Source: an uncultured Paenibacillaceae bacterium (lineage in GTDB: Bacteria > Bacillota > Bacilli > Aneurinibacillales > Aneurinibacillaceae). From it: 27,181 nt of DNA. Both the position numbers and the translations under genes were made by a program. The notes below the pieces were generated by a model. That model did not search any database. It had not been told where the DNA came from and saw only the letters and a list, made by a program, of their open reading frames with translations. Numbering within the stretch: position 1 is the first letter of the stretch; each line of letters starts with the position of its first letter. The stretch covers positions 1 through 27,181 of the forward strand of contig CALNBV010000171.1 in NCBI GenBank assembly GCA_937874515.1, read 5' to 3'. Shown piece by piece: positions 1 to 8,242 of the stretch.

Positions 1-1
1 G

Positions 2-805
2 GGTAAAAATTACTTTGTTCCCATGGATAAGGGAGGTAAGCAAAAAGAACGTGACCTCATCAAAGAAGCACAACAAGAGGGATATCAATTTGTTGAAGAT
101 AAAGACGGGTTGCAAAAAGCAAAGGGAAAAAAATTATTAGGGTTATTTGCTGGTGAAGGAATGGCTCCAGAATTGGACCGGGAACTTACAAAAGAACCGG
201 GCCTTGCTGAAATGACAGAAAAAGCAATTGATGTATTAAAGCAGGATAAAGATGGATTCTTTCTTATGGTAGAAGGAAGCCAGATCGACTGGGCAGGACA
301 TGCCCATGATGCAGCCTGGGCCATGAAAGATACGGAGGCTTTTGAGCAGGCAGTAAATAAGGCTGTTCAATTTGCAAAGAAAGACAAGCATACTCTTGTG
401 GTTATTGTTGGGGACCATGATACCGGTGGAATGTCAGTAGGGGGATATGGCCAGTATGATGCTAAACTTGAAGTGTTACGTAATGTAACAGCAACAGGTG
501 ATTTTATGGCTACGAAAATTAATACAGATCGCAGTAACATTAAGGAAGTCGTAAAACAATACACACAAATGGATTTGACAGAGGCGGAAGTAGTCAAAAT
601 CAAAGGTGCAAGTAAAGTAGCCAATGCCATTAATGATGTCATCAGTGAGAGAGCCCTTGTGGGTTGGACTAGTGGTGCACATACTGGGACAGATTTACCA
701 CTCTATGTATATGGGCCAAATTCAGAATTATTCAGGGGATTAAAGAATAACACAGATTTACCGATCCTAATATCACAGGCCATGAAGTTACAATTAAAAA
801 ACTAG
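2..805 (+). CDS. Alkaline phosphatase, C-terminal part (5' end outside window)
   Basis: Metal-dependent phosphomonoesterase of the PhoA family, normally secreted to release phosphate from organic esters. The frame is open from base 2, so the Met at 23 is internal and the start lies outside the window. Family metal-site motifs are present in order: VEGSQIDWAGHAHD near base 270, matching the Asp/His region around E. coli D327/H331; VGDHDTGG near 408, matching D369/H370; and SGAHTGTDLPLYVYGP near 670, matching H412. The reading frame ends with a clean TAG. It converges on yqhG, with an inverted repeat between them. The family assignment is firm. Which paralogue it is (phoA/phoB type) cannot be told, and the active-site serine region is missing from the window. 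Confidence 0.93.
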   Translation, partial: GKNYFVPMDKGGKQKERDLIKEAQQEGYQFVEDKDGLQKAKGKKLLGLFAGEGMAPELDRELTKEPGLAEMTEKAIDVLKQDKDGFFLMVEGSQIDWAGHAHDAAWAMKDTEAFEQAVNKAVQFAKKDKHTLVVIVGDHDTGGMSVGGYGQYDAKLEVLRNVTATGDFMATKINTDRSNIKEVVKQYTQMDLTEAEVVKIKGASKVANAINDVISERALVGWTSGAHTGTDLPLYVYGPNSELFRGLKNNTDLPILISQAMKLQLKN

Positions 806-820
806 GTAATTGTGTCGAAG

Positions 821-860
821 CCAGGGGATTATAGATGAAGAGGGAAAGGAAATCCCCTGG
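821..860. terminator. Inverted repeat between convergent genes, possible bidirectional terminator
   Basis: A perfect 10-base inverted repeat, CCAGGGGATT at 821-830 and AATCCCCTGG at 851-860, has a 20-base purine-rich loop. It lies between the stop of the phosphatase gene and the stop of yqhG, where a shared terminator is expected. There is no run of T on either side, so it is not a textbook intrinsic terminator. It could instead protect 3' ends. Confidence 0.45.
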
Positions 861-872
861 GAACAATTTGAA

Positions 873-1676
873 CTAATGGACGGGCGCCAGATAAAATAAC
901 CCACCATTAATAATATCCACTTCAATCCGCGGTTCGAATTGCCAGCGCAATTCTTCTAATCGCTTTTCTTTTTCCTCTGTTTTTTGTTCTTTACTATTTT
1001 CTACGTAAAAATGCTCTACCAGGGACATTTCCCGGGAAAGGCGCTCCCTTGCCTGGTGGGCCCAACTCTGGTCTTCCTGTTGGATTTGTTGGTGTATATA
1101 GCCTTCGATTTTACCCATGGCTGATTCTATACTGAAGATGGGTGGGATGGTGTAGGCAAAGTCGGGCATCACCTGTTTACATTCTTTATTATTTAATGTG
1201 GAAAGAAAAGAATCCACAATGGTTCCGTGCACCAGGTTAAAACCCAGGGATAGGAGCCGATCTTTTTTCACATCACAAATCATGGACACCCGAATATTAA
1301 CACCTAACCAGGGGAGAAGGGGATTGTTTCCTTGGGGTGTAATCCTTTTGTCTGTATGCTCATAAAGGCGTATGTACTGACCATGGCGCAGGGCTGAAGA
1401 AAAAAATTGCAGGAGGCGAGGGGAACCAAAGGTGATTTTCTCTCCCCGGAAATTCTGTGGTACTTTTTCTGAATGAAAAATAAAGTTCATAAACATGGGT
1501 TGGGGTTCCAGATTTAAGCGCTCCACATAGGTCCAGTAAAAAGGGCGGTTCCCCAGGTCTTTATCCACTTCAATAGGCAACTGTACACTGAAGTAATCCG
1601 GCGTTTTTTCTACATAGTTGGCCTGATGGGCATCAAAGTAGCGTTCCAAATATTGACGGACTTCCACCTGATTCAT
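873..1676 (-). CDS. yqhG: YqhG family protein, function unknown
   Basis: A 267-residue soluble protein without signal peptide or membrane segment. I recognise it as YqhG mainly from context: it follows an SNF2-type helicase gene, and the pair lies divergent to gcvT, as in B. subtilis. The ATG at 1676-1674 is preceded by a GAGGTGG ribosome site and overlaps the TGA of yqhH in an ATGA junction, so the two are translationally coupled. The chain has an N-terminal region rich in aromatic residues, a charged stretch (about 225-243, many Glu and Lys) that could form a coiled coil, and a hydrophobic C-terminal end. No catalytic motif is seen. Coupling suggests it is a partner of the helicase. Its biochemical role is not known to me. 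Confidence 0.82.
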   Translation of the reverse strand: MNQVEVRQYLERYFDAHQANYVEKTPDYFSVQLPIEVDKDLGNRPFYWTYVERLNLEPQPMFMNFIFHSEKVPQNFRGEKITFGSPRLLQFFSSALRHGQYIRLYEHTDKRITPQGNNPLLPWLGVNIRVSMICDVKKDRLLSLGFNLVHGTIVDSFLSTLNNKECKQVMPDFAYTIPPIFSIESAMGKIEGYIHQQIQQEDQSWAHQARERLSREMSLVEHFYVENSKEQKTEEKEKRLEELRWQFEPRIEVDIINGGLFYLAPVH

Positions 1677-3379
1677 GGCAATACCACCTCTCTTATGTCG
1701 TCCTGGCTTTGATTGTCTTTCATCATTTGTAAGACCATGCTCATGTTATCGAACTTTAACTGTTGTTCTTTTTCTGTATCCGACTTTAGGATTATATCAA
1801 TCAAATTCTTTTCAATGGAACGTTCCAACTGGAAGCGGTCAATAATGGCATCCAACTCCCCAATGACCATCTCAAAGAGATTGATTTTTTCATATAATAG
1901 GCGAAGAATTTGTTCTTCGATGGTGTTTGCCGTAGAAAGGTTGTAAATATAACAATCCTTTTTTTGCCCCAGGCGATGAATCCGCCCAATGCGTTGTTCT
2001 ACCCGCATGGGATTCCAGGGCATATCGTAATTAATCAACCGATTGCAAAATTGCAGATTAATCCCTTCGCCCCCGGCTTCTGTGGCAATGAGAACCTGGA
2101 CCCGATCTTCGAAAAGCTGGCTCATCCAGTCTTTTTTACTTCGTTTAAACCCACCCCGAAATAGGACAGAGGTTATTTTATTTTGGGAGAGAATATACTG
2201 TAAGTATTCCTGAGTCGCCCGATACTCGGTGAAAATAATCCATTTGTCATCGCTTTCCTTGAGAAGCTCCATGACTTTCTCTGCTTTGCTATGGTTTTCA
2301 ATGGTTTTAAGTTTCTCCACGAGGGTCCGAATTTCCCCACGTAGAGGAGAAGTTTCAGCTACCCGATTATGCATATTGACCAGGGTATTATACACGGCAG
2401 CCCGGCTGCTGCAAATTTCCCGTTGCAAGGTAATTAAGGCTAAGGGATTCTGCTTGTATTCCCCATCTTCTTTCTGATATTGATTGCGAATGAATTGGCT
2501 CAATTCATCGTAAAGCCCCCGTTCAGCGGTGGTTAACTCAATGGGAACGGTGATGACGTGGCGGGTGGTAAATTCCACCTGACCATCTGCCCTTCGATTG
2601 CGCACCATGACTTTCTTTAATTCTTTGCGCAAGTTGTCGTTGTTTTTCACTTCCCGTTTTCCTTTCACATAGCTTTGCAGGAATTCGGAAGATTGCCCTA
2701 GATGCCCGGGTTTTAACAGGGTAATCAGGTTATATAATTCTTCAATTTCATTTTGTACAGGGGTTGCTGTTAAAAGGAGCAAGTACTTCTTTTTAATCTC
2801 CTGGATAAATTGATAGTTTTTTGTTTTTCTATTTTTTAACTTGTGGGCTTCATCCACAATCAGCAAATCATAGGCTTGATTCAAAATGATATCCCGGTGG
2901 GGGGGACGCTTAGCTGTATCTACCGAAGCGACAACCACATCATAGGACGTCCACATGTATTCCTTCTTTTGGCCCACAGCTGGAATGGAAAACTTGGAAT
3001 TCAGTTCCCGAACCCATTGCACCACAAGGGAGGCAGGCACAAGAATTAATACCTTCTTCACCAGTCCTCGGGTCATATATTCTTTTAAAACTAACCCGGC
3101 TTCAATGGTTTTTCCCAGGCCTACTTCATCCGCAAGCAATGCCCGACCATGCATTTCTGTAATCACCCGATTTGCGGTTTCCATTTGATGGGGAAGAGGA
3201 GTTAGGCCAGGCAAATAACGAAGGCATTGCAGTTCATGAAAGTCCTTCACTGCTTGCACCTCTTCTGCTTCCCATGCTAAATGAAAAAGCTCAGGATGAT
3301 GCCAGGGCCCGTCCTTTTCCATGCGTTCTTTTAAACCATCCATCCAGTGCTTGTGAAATGTGATAGGGATTTCTGCCAT
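1673..3379 (-). CDS. yqhH: SNF2-family DEAD/DEAH-box helicase YqhH
   Basis: Superfamily 2 ATPase of the SNF2/RapA type, 568 residues from the chosen start. Motifs run in order: Walker A DEVGLGKT (84-91), DEAH (176-179), TATP (204-207), then in the second RecA fold IIFTEYR, TEAGGEGINLQ and the arginine-finger block QRIGRIHRLGQ. It probably translocates on duplex DNA or remodels a DNA-protein or RNA polymerase complex, by analogy with RapA; the target is unknown. The start is chosen at the ATG 3379-3377 because AAAGGG lies 8 bases upstream. The frame also extends to ATG 3403 and TTG 3406, which have only a weak AGG. It is divergent from the riboswitch-gcvT unit and overlaps yqhG by 4 bases. Confidence 0.88.
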   Translation of the reverse strand: MAEIPITFHKHWMDGLKERMEKDGPWHHPELFHLAWEAEEVQAVKDFHELQCLRYLPGLTPLPHQMETANRVITEMHGRALLADEVGLGKTIEAGLVLKEYMTRGLVKKVLILVPASLVVQWVRELNSKFSIPAVGQKKEYMWTSYDVVVASVDTAKRPPHRDIILNQAYDLLIVDEAHKLKNRKTKNYQFIQEIKKKYLLLLTATPVQNEIEELYNLITLLKPGHLGQSSEFLQSYVKGKREVKNNDNLRKELKKVMVRNRRADGQVEFTTRHVITVPIELTTAERGLYDELSQFIRNQYQKEDGEYKQNPLALITLQREICSSRAAVYNTLVNMHNRVAETSPLRGEIRTLVEKLKTIENHSKAEKVMELLKESDDKWIIFTEYRATQEYLQYILSQNKITSVLFRGGFKRSKKDWMSQLFEDRVQVLIATEAGGEGINLQFCNRLINYDMPWNPMRVEQRIGRIHRLGQKKDCYIYNLSTANTIEEQILRLLYEKINLFEMVIGELDAIIDRFQLERSIEKNLIDIILKSDTEKEQQLKFDNMSMVLQMMKDNQSQDDIREVVLP

Positions 3380-3474
3380 TCTTCCCACCCTTTGCTTAGA
3401 CATCAAACCTAGTATCTTTGCTGTAGTGTTTGTAAGAGTTTGCAGAATTATGCTGAAAGATGTTATAAAATACC

Positions 3475-3502
3475 TTGAATTTTTAAACGTGCATGTTAGG
3501 AT
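3475..3502 (+). promoter_or_regulatory. Candidate sigma-A promoter of the gcv operon
   Basis: TTGAAT (3475-3480) and TAGGAT (3497-3502) are separated by 16 bases. They lie about 55 bases upstream of the first glycine aptamer, a reasonable position for the riboswitch transcript. The -10 matches only partly and other AT-rich hexamers exist nearby, so the exact site is uncertain. Confidence 0.35.
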
Positions 3503-3555
3503 AGAATTGTAAAAATCTTAAGTTGTAAATAAAACTATAAGAAGTGCGGATGACC

Positions 3556-3740
3556 ATAGAAGGAGAGAACACGGTTTACCGTGTCGCCGAAGGAGCAAGC
3601 CCATTCCAAACTCTCAGGCAAAGGAACTCCTATGGGACGCAACTCTGGAGAGAGTTTGTTCATAGAACAAACCACCAAAGGGGAAACTGGTATGGATAAG
3701 GTACCAGGTAGCTCTCAGGTAACAGGACAGAGATGGGGAG
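3556..3740 (+). ncRNA. Tandem glycine riboswitch (two aptamers)
   Basis: Two consecutive glycine-aptamer cores are visible. The first (about 3561-3654) starts GGAGAGAAC, carries a small ACACGG/CCGTGT hairpin, then GCCGAAGGAGCAAGCC, CTCAGGCAAAGGA and CTCTGGAGAGAG. The second (about 3661-3740) has CACCAAAGGGGAAACTGG, a GGTACC hairpin and AGCTCTCAGGTAACAGGACAGAG. This order and these conserved blocks are those of the gcvT leader element of Bacilli. Glycine binding is known to favour read-through, turning on glycine breakdown. A terminator follows directly and overlaps the end of aptamer 2. The open frame that crosses this element is not a gene. Confidence 0.95.
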
Positions 3741-3764
3741 TATACCCTATCTGTGTCTTTTTTT
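3726..3764 (+). terminator. Riboswitch-controlled intrinsic terminator
   Basis: GACAGAGATGGG (3726-3737) can pair imperfectly with CCCTATCTGTGTC (3745-3757), followed by seven T (3758-3764). The left arm is also part of aptamer 2, so ligand-bound aptamer and terminator exclude each other, as in an ON-type switch. Confidence 0.8.
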
Positions 3765-3811
3765 ATTTCTTCTTTACTTAAAAAATCGTGTTTAAAAGGA
3801 GGAAGCGTTTC

Positions 3812-4909
3812 TTGTCTTCATTAAAACAAACCCCCTTGTTTCCGGTGTATAAAGAACACGGAGCAAAAACCATTGATTTTGGCGGTTGGGATCTTCCAGT
3901 ACAGTTCTCAAGCATTATGGAAGAACATCATGCCGTAAGGGGAAAGGCTGGCCTATTTGACGTTTCCCATATGGGAGAAGTTGAAGTGAAAGGTCCTGAC
4001 GCCCTTGCTTTTGTGCAGAGAATTTCCACCAATGATGCTTCGAAGTTAGTCCCTTATAAAGCCCAGTATGGGATCATGTGCTACCCCGATGGTGGTACAG
4101 TAGATGACCTCCTTGTTTACAAATATGCTGATGACCATTATCTTCTTGTAATTAACGCTTCCAATATTGAAAAAGATGTGAAATGGATGGAAGAACATCT
4201 GTCCGGCGATGTGACCTTGAAAAACATTTCAGAAGACGTGGCAGAGTTGGCCATACAGGGTCCACTTTCAGCCTCCATTTTGCAAAAATTAACGGAAACA
4301 GACCTCTCCCAGATTAAGTATTTTCATTTTATGCCTAATGTGAATCTTGATGGAATAAACGCCCTTGTATCCCGCTCCGGCTATACAGGAGAAGATGGAT
4401 TTGAATTGTATGTGAAGCCTGAGGATGGGCCCTCACTCTGGAAAAAAATTATAGAAACCGGTGGGGATGATGTGGTTCCCTGTGGACTGGGCGCACGGGA
4501 CACCCTTCGTTTTGAAGCCCGCATGCCTTTATATGGCCAAGAGATAAGCCAGAGCATTTCACCTGTGGAAGCAGGTTTGACTTTTGCCATTAAATTGGAT
4601 AAAGGAGATTTTATTGGACGGGATGCTTTAAAGGAACAAAAAGAACATGGCGCTCCCCGTAAACTGGTTGGCCTGGAAATGGTGGGCCGTGGCATTGCCC
4701 GTTCCCATTATCCTGTGTACGTAGGAGAAGAAAAGATTGGGGAAGTGACCACTGGAACCCAATCTCCCACTCTAAAGAAAAACATCGCATTAGCCTTAGT
4801 CACCACAGAATTTGGCAATCTGGGGCAGGAAGTGGATGTAGAAATCCGGAATAAACGAGTAAAAGCAAAAGTGGTGGCGACACCTTTTTATAAACGAGAG
4901 AAAAAATAG
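3812..4909 (+). CDS. gcvT: Aminomethyltransferase, T-protein of the glycine cleavage system
   Basis: Transfers the one-carbon unit from aminomethyl-lipoyl H-protein to tetrahydrofolate, releasing ammonia. The product is 365 residues, near the usual 362. Family features seen: TPLFPVYKEHGAKTIDFGGW at the N terminus, GLFDVSHMGE, the folate-domain block SRSGYTGEDGFELY, GLGARDTLRFEA and the C-terminal GEVTTGTQSPTLKK. The start is placed at TTG 3812 because AAAGGAGG lies 9 bases upstream and the protein then begins like other GcvT proteins. The longer frame from GTG 3788 would start upstream of this ribosome site and add eight basic residues not typical of the family. It is first in the gcvT-gcvH-gcvPA-gcvPB operon under the glycine riboswitch. 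Confidence 0.96.
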   Translation: MSSLKQTPLFPVYKEHGAKTIDFGGWDLPVQFSSIMEEHHAVRGKAGLFDVSHMGEVEVKGPDALAFVQRISTNDASKLVPYKAQYGIMCYPDGGTVDDLLVYKYADDHYLLVINASNIEKDVKWMEEHLSGDVTLKNISEDVAELAIQGPLSASILQKLTETDLSQIKYFHFMPNVNLDGINALVSRSGYTGEDGFELYVKPEDGPSLWKKIIETGGDDVVPCGLGARDTLRFEARMPLYGQEISQSISPVEAGLTFAIKLDKGDFIGRDALKEQKEHGAPRKLVGLEMVGRGIARSHYPVYVGEEKIGEVTTGTQSPTLKKNIALALVTTEFGNLGQEVDVEIRNKRVKAKVVATPFYKREKK

Positions 4910-4921
4910 GAGGCACTAATC

Positions 4922-5314
4922 ATGAGCAACGTATTACCTAACTTAAAGTACAGCAAAGAACATGAATGGATTGAAGTTATTGGAGACAATAAAGTGCGCA
5001 TTGGAATTACGGATTATGCCCAGCACTCCTTAGGGGATATTGTGTTTGTGGAACTTCCTGGCGTAGGGGACCTGGCTGAGGCTGATGAAAGCATGGGTAC
5101 TGTTGAATCTGTTAAAGCGGTATCTGATGTGTACAGTCCTGTAAGCGGCGAAGTTCTTGAAGTGAACGAAGCATTAGAAGATGACCCTGAGATTGTGAAT
5201 AACGACCCATATGGTGAAGGTTGGATGGCAATTATCGCATTAAGCGACCCTTCCCAATTAGATGGATTATTAACCGCAGAGCAATATGAAGCCTTGATTC
5301 AAGAGGAGGAATAG
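4922..5314 (+). CDS. gcvH: Glycine cleavage system H protein (lipoyl carrier)
   Basis: Small shuttle protein of 130 residues that carries the aminomethyl group on a lipoyl-lysine between P, T and L proteins. The lipoylation site is Lys65 in ESVKAVSD. The HEWIEV N-terminal block, GITDYAQHSLGDIVFVELP and the NDPYGEGWM C-terminal block are all present. ATG 4922 follows AGGAGGC in the 12-base gap after gcvT. In B. subtilis gcvH lies elsewhere in the genome, so its place here between gcvT and gcvPA puts the carrier under the same glycine control. In Bacilli, H protein also serves as an entry point for lipoate relay to other complexes, so glycine control here may have wider effects (inference). Confidence 0.97.
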   Translation: MSNVLPNLKYSKEHEWIEVIGDNKVRIGITDYAQHSLGDIVFVELPGVGDLAEADESMGTVESVKAVSDVYSPVSGEVLEVNEALEDDPEIVNNDPYGEGWMAIIALSDPSQLDGLLTAEQYEALIQEEE

Positions 5315-5316
5315 GT

Positions 5317-6669
5317 GTGGTATATCGATACCTTCCTGTAACAGCGGAAGACCGAAAAGAAATGTTTGCCGCTCTCGGGATTACCGGGATCGATGAATTG
5401 TTTTCTGATATTCCTGAGAGTGTACGTCTGACCCAGGATTTAAATATCCCAGCAGCTCTATCGGAGCCAGAAGTTCTTCGCACCATGACTGGGTTAGCAC
5501 GCAAAAATGTAAGTGCAGACCAATATGCCTGTTTTCTTGGGGCAGGAACCTATGACCATTACATTCCTAGCGTGGTGAATCATGTGATTTCCCGCTCTGA
5601 ATTTTATACGGCCTATACCCCTTATCAGCCAGAAATTAGCCAGGGGGAACTTCAGGCCATCTTTGAATTCCAAACCATGATTTGTGAGTTAACAGGCATG
5701 GATGTTTCCAACGCTTCCATGTATGATGGGGCCACTGCCTTAGCGGAAGCCGCTAAAATGGCAGCAGGTAAAACCCGCAAAAACAAAATTGTTGTCTCCA
5801 AAGCTGTTCATCCCGAATACCGGGCAGTTCTTGCCTCCTATTGCCATGGGCAAAACCTGGAATTAGTCGAAGTGGAGACGTTTAACGGGTTAACGGATTT
5901 ATCTGCTTTAGAAACTGCAGCAGATGGCGATACAGCGGCTGTTCTTGTACAATACCCCAATTTTTTGGGAGGAATTGAGGATTTACAACGCATCGAAAAG
6001 ATTGCCCATCAACATAAAGGGTTGTTCATTGTTTCTGCCAATCCCTTAGCCCTTGGGTTATTGCAACCACCAGGTGCTTTTGGCGCCGATGCTGTTGTTG
6101 GGGATGCACAACCTTTTGGGATGCCTATGAATTTTGGCGGTCCCCATTGCGGTTATTTTGCGGTGAAAAAAGAGTTGATGCGCCAAATCCCAGGACGGAT
6201 TGTGGGGCAAACCAAAGATGACAAAGGCCGCAGGGGATTTGTGTTAACCCTGCAAGCACGGGAACAACATATCCGCCGTGAGAAAGCCATCTCCAATATT
6301 TGTTCCAACCAGGCTCTTAATGCTCTGGCTGCAGCCGTTGCGATGACTGCCCTTGGCAAAGCAGGGGTGCAAGAAATGGCAACCCTAAACCTTAAAAAAG
6401 CCCATTATGCGAAAACAGAAATTGAAAAAGTAGGGGGATATGAAGTGGTTTTCACGTCCCCTACCTTTAATGAATTTGTGGTGAAAACCCCTGTGGCTGT
6501 GTCGGACATTAATAAAGGATTGTTGCAGCAACAAATCATTGGGGGCTATGATTTATCCCGTACCTATCCAGAACTGGTCAATCATATGTTGCTAGCTGTT
6601 ACTGAATTGCGGACGAAAGAAGAAATTGATCGTCTCGTGAAAGGATTGGAGGGGATCCAACATGACTAA
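5317..6669 (+). CDS. gcvPA: Glycine dehydrogenase (decarboxylating), P-protein subunit 1
   Basis: N-terminal half of the split glycine decarboxylase: with GcvPB it forms the PLP enzyme that decarboxylates glycine and loads the aminomethyl group on GcvH. The product is 450 residues, the usual size for the split form. Recognisable blocks are RYLPVTAEDRKEM, FLGAGTYDHYIPSVV, TAYTPYQPEISQGELQ, NASMYDGATALAEAA and FGGPHCGYFA. The start is GTG 5317; its AGGAGG lies in the last codons of gcvH, leaving only two bases between the genes and implying translational coupling. Its 3' end overlaps gcvPB by 8 bases. This subunit has the aminotransferase-like fold without the PLP lysine, as expected. Confidence 0.97.
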   Translation: MVYRYLPVTAEDRKEMFAALGITGIDELFSDIPESVRLTQDLNIPAALSEPEVLRTMTGLARKNVSADQYACFLGAGTYDHYIPSVVNHVISRSEFYTAYTPYQPEISQGELQAIFEFQTMICELTGMDVSNASMYDGATALAEAAKMAAGKTRKNKIVVSKAVHPEYRAVLASYCHGQNLELVEVETFNGLTDLSALETAADGDTAAVLVQYPNFLGGIEDLQRIEKIAHQHKGLFIVSANPLALGLLQPPGAFGADAVVGDAQPFGMPMNFGGPHCGYFAVKKELMRQIPGRIVGQTKDDKGRRGFVLTLQAREQHIRREKAISNICSNQALNALAAAVAMTALGKAGVQEMATLNLKKAHYAKTEIEKVGGYEVVFTSPTFNEFVVKTPVAVSDINKGLLQQQIIGGYDLSRTYPELVNHMLLAVTELRTKEEIDRLVKGLEGIQHD

Positions 6670-8122
6670 TACCGGGGAAAAAGCAATTATTTTTGAATTA
6701 AGTAAACCAGGTCGGGTGGCCTCTAACTTGCCTGCCCTGGATGTTCCTGATGTGGATGTGGCTTCCCTTCTTCCTGCCGGATTCCGCCGTGAGGTTCCAG
6801 CGGAATTGCCAGAAGTGAGTGAACTCCAATTAATGCGCCATTATACGGAGTTATCCAACCGTAACCATGGAGTAGATTCCGGGTTCTATCCTTTAGGCTC
6901 TTGTACTATGAAATACAATCCCAAAGTAAATGAAGATGTAGCCCGATTCCCTGGATTTAGCCAGATTCATCCCTATCAACAGGAAGAAACCGTACAGGGT
7001 GCCCTGCAACTTCTTTATGAATTACAGGAAGATTTAGCAGAAATCACGGGAATGGATGGGGTTACCCTCCAACCTGCTGCAGGGGCCCATGGGGAATGGA
7101 CAGGATTAATGCTCATTCGTGCTTACCATGCCAGCCGGGGAGAACAGCGGACCAAAGTCATTGTGCCTGACTCTGCTCATGGAACCAATCCTGCTTCAGC
7201 AGCAGTAGCTGGTTTTGATATTGTCACAGTAGCATCCAATGCTGAAGGGTATGTTGATATTGAAGCCTTGCGCCAAGTGGTGGGTTCGGATACAGCAGCA
7301 CTTATGTTAACAAACCCTAATACCCTGGGGATTTTTGAAAAGGACATTTTGGAAATTACGAAGATTGTCCATGAAGCTGGCGGCCTTGTATATTATGATG
7401 GGGCTAATGCCAATGCCATCTTAGGAAAAGTGCGTCCGGGAGATATGGGCTTTGATGTTGTTCACTTAAACTTGCACAAAACCTTCTCTACCCCCCATGG
7501 AGGTGGCGGTCCTGGCTCTGGACCTGTTGGGGTGAAACAAGAATTACTTCCTTTCCTCCCAGTCCCTGTCATTGTGAAAAAAGGGGATATCTATGGTTTG
7601 GAAACCAACCGCCCCCAAAGCATTGGCCAGGTGAAAGCCTATTATGGGAACTTTGGGGTGAATGTGCGTGCCTATACCTACATTCGCACCATGGGACCGG
7701 AAGGATTGCGTCTCGTTTCTGAATATGCCGTACTTAATGCCAATTACATGATGAGGCAATTAGCCCCTTACTATGATGTTCCTTGTCCACAAATTTGTAA
7801 GCATGAATTTGTGTTATCTGGCAGAAGGCAGAAAAAACAGGGAGTTCGTACCCTGGATATTGCTAAACGCCTGTTGGATTTTGGATACCATCCCCCAACC
7901 ATTTACTTCCCTCTCATTGTTGAGGAATGTTTAATGATTGAACCAACGGAAACGGAATCCAAAGAAACCCTGGATGAATTTATCAATGTGATGATTCAAA
8001 TTGCCAAAGAAGCGGAAGAAACCCCAGAAATTGTGCAGGATGCTCCTCACAATACGGTAGTAAGCCGCCTGGATGAAGTGACGGCAGCAAGAAAGCCTGT
8101 CCTTCGTTATACAAAGGAATAA
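6662..8122 (+). CDS. gcvPB: Glycine dehydrogenase (decarboxylating), P-protein subunit 2 (PLP subunit)
   Basis: Catalytic PLP-binding half of the split P-protein, 486 residues. The PLP lysine is Lys273 in NLHKTFSTPHGGGGPGSGPVG. Also seen are SNRNHGVDSGFYPLGSCTMKYNPK, LQPAAGAHGEWTGL, PDSAHGTNPASA and YYDGANANAI, all family signatures. ATG 6662 lies within the end of gcvPA, with GGAGGGGATCC ahead of it, so translation is coupled and equal amounts of the two subunits are favoured. It is last in the operon; a GC-rich hairpin follows. No gene for the L protein (lipoamide dehydrogenase) is in the window, as is normal because it is shared with other complexes. Confidence 0.97.
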   Translation: MTNTGEKAIIFELSKPGRVASNLPALDVPDVDVASLLPAGFRREVPAELPEVSELQLMRHYTELSNRNHGVDSGFYPLGSCTMKYNPKVNEDVARFPGFSQIHPYQQEETVQGALQLLYELQEDLAEITGMDGVTLQPAAGAHGEWTGLMLIRAYHASRGEQRTKVIVPDSAHGTNPASAAVAGFDIVTVASNAEGYVDIEALRQVVGSDTAALMLTNPNTLGIFEKDILEITKIVHEAGGLVYYDGANANAILGKVRPGDMGFDVVHLNLHKTFSTPHGGGGPGSGPVGVKQELLPFLPVPVIVKKGDIYGLETNRPQSIGQVKAYYGNFGVNVRAYTYIRTMGPEGLRLVSEYAVLNANYMMRQLAPYYDVPCPQICKHEFVLSGRRQKKQGVRTLDIAKRLLDFGYHPPTIYFPLIVEECLMIEPTETESKETLDEFINVMIQIAKEAEETPEIVQDAPHNTVVSRLDEVTAARKPVLRYTKE

Positions 8123-8136
8123 TTTGTGCATGGGAG

Positions 8137-8173
8137 AAAGGTGGGGCCCCTTCATTACGGGGACCGCACCTTT
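8137..8173 (+). terminator. Probable terminator of the gcv operon
   Basis: AAAGGTGGGGCCCC (8137-8150) pairs with GGGGACCGCACCTTT (8159-8173) around a short loop, with one or two internal mismatches. The T tract is short and broken (TTTGCATTATT), so efficiency is uncertain. Position directly after gcvPB supports the call. Confidence 0.6.
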
Positions 8174-8202
8174 GCATTATTACATGTGGCAAGGGGATAC
8201 TA
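8174..8202 (+). promoter_or_regulatory. Candidate sigma-G-like (forespore) promoter
   Basis: GCATT (8174-8178), 17 bases, then GATACTA (8196-8202), against the family patterns GHATR and CATNHTA: one mismatch in each element. Transcription would start about 33 bases before the TTG of the YteA-like gene. This fits the sporulation link of that family, but the motif is short and unsupported by alignment. Confidence 0.35.
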
Positions 8203-8242
8203 AGCCCTATACGAATCTCCTTTTAGGAAGGGGCTAATTTCA

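Noticed and set aside
3581..3781. Open frame of 66 codons across the glycine riboswitch
   Set aside because: It overlies the conserved aptamer cores and terminator, lacks a ribosome site, and its composition follows the RNA structure.
4381..4695. 104-codon minus-strand frame opposite gcvT
   Set aside because: Antisense of conserved gcvT; no start signals.
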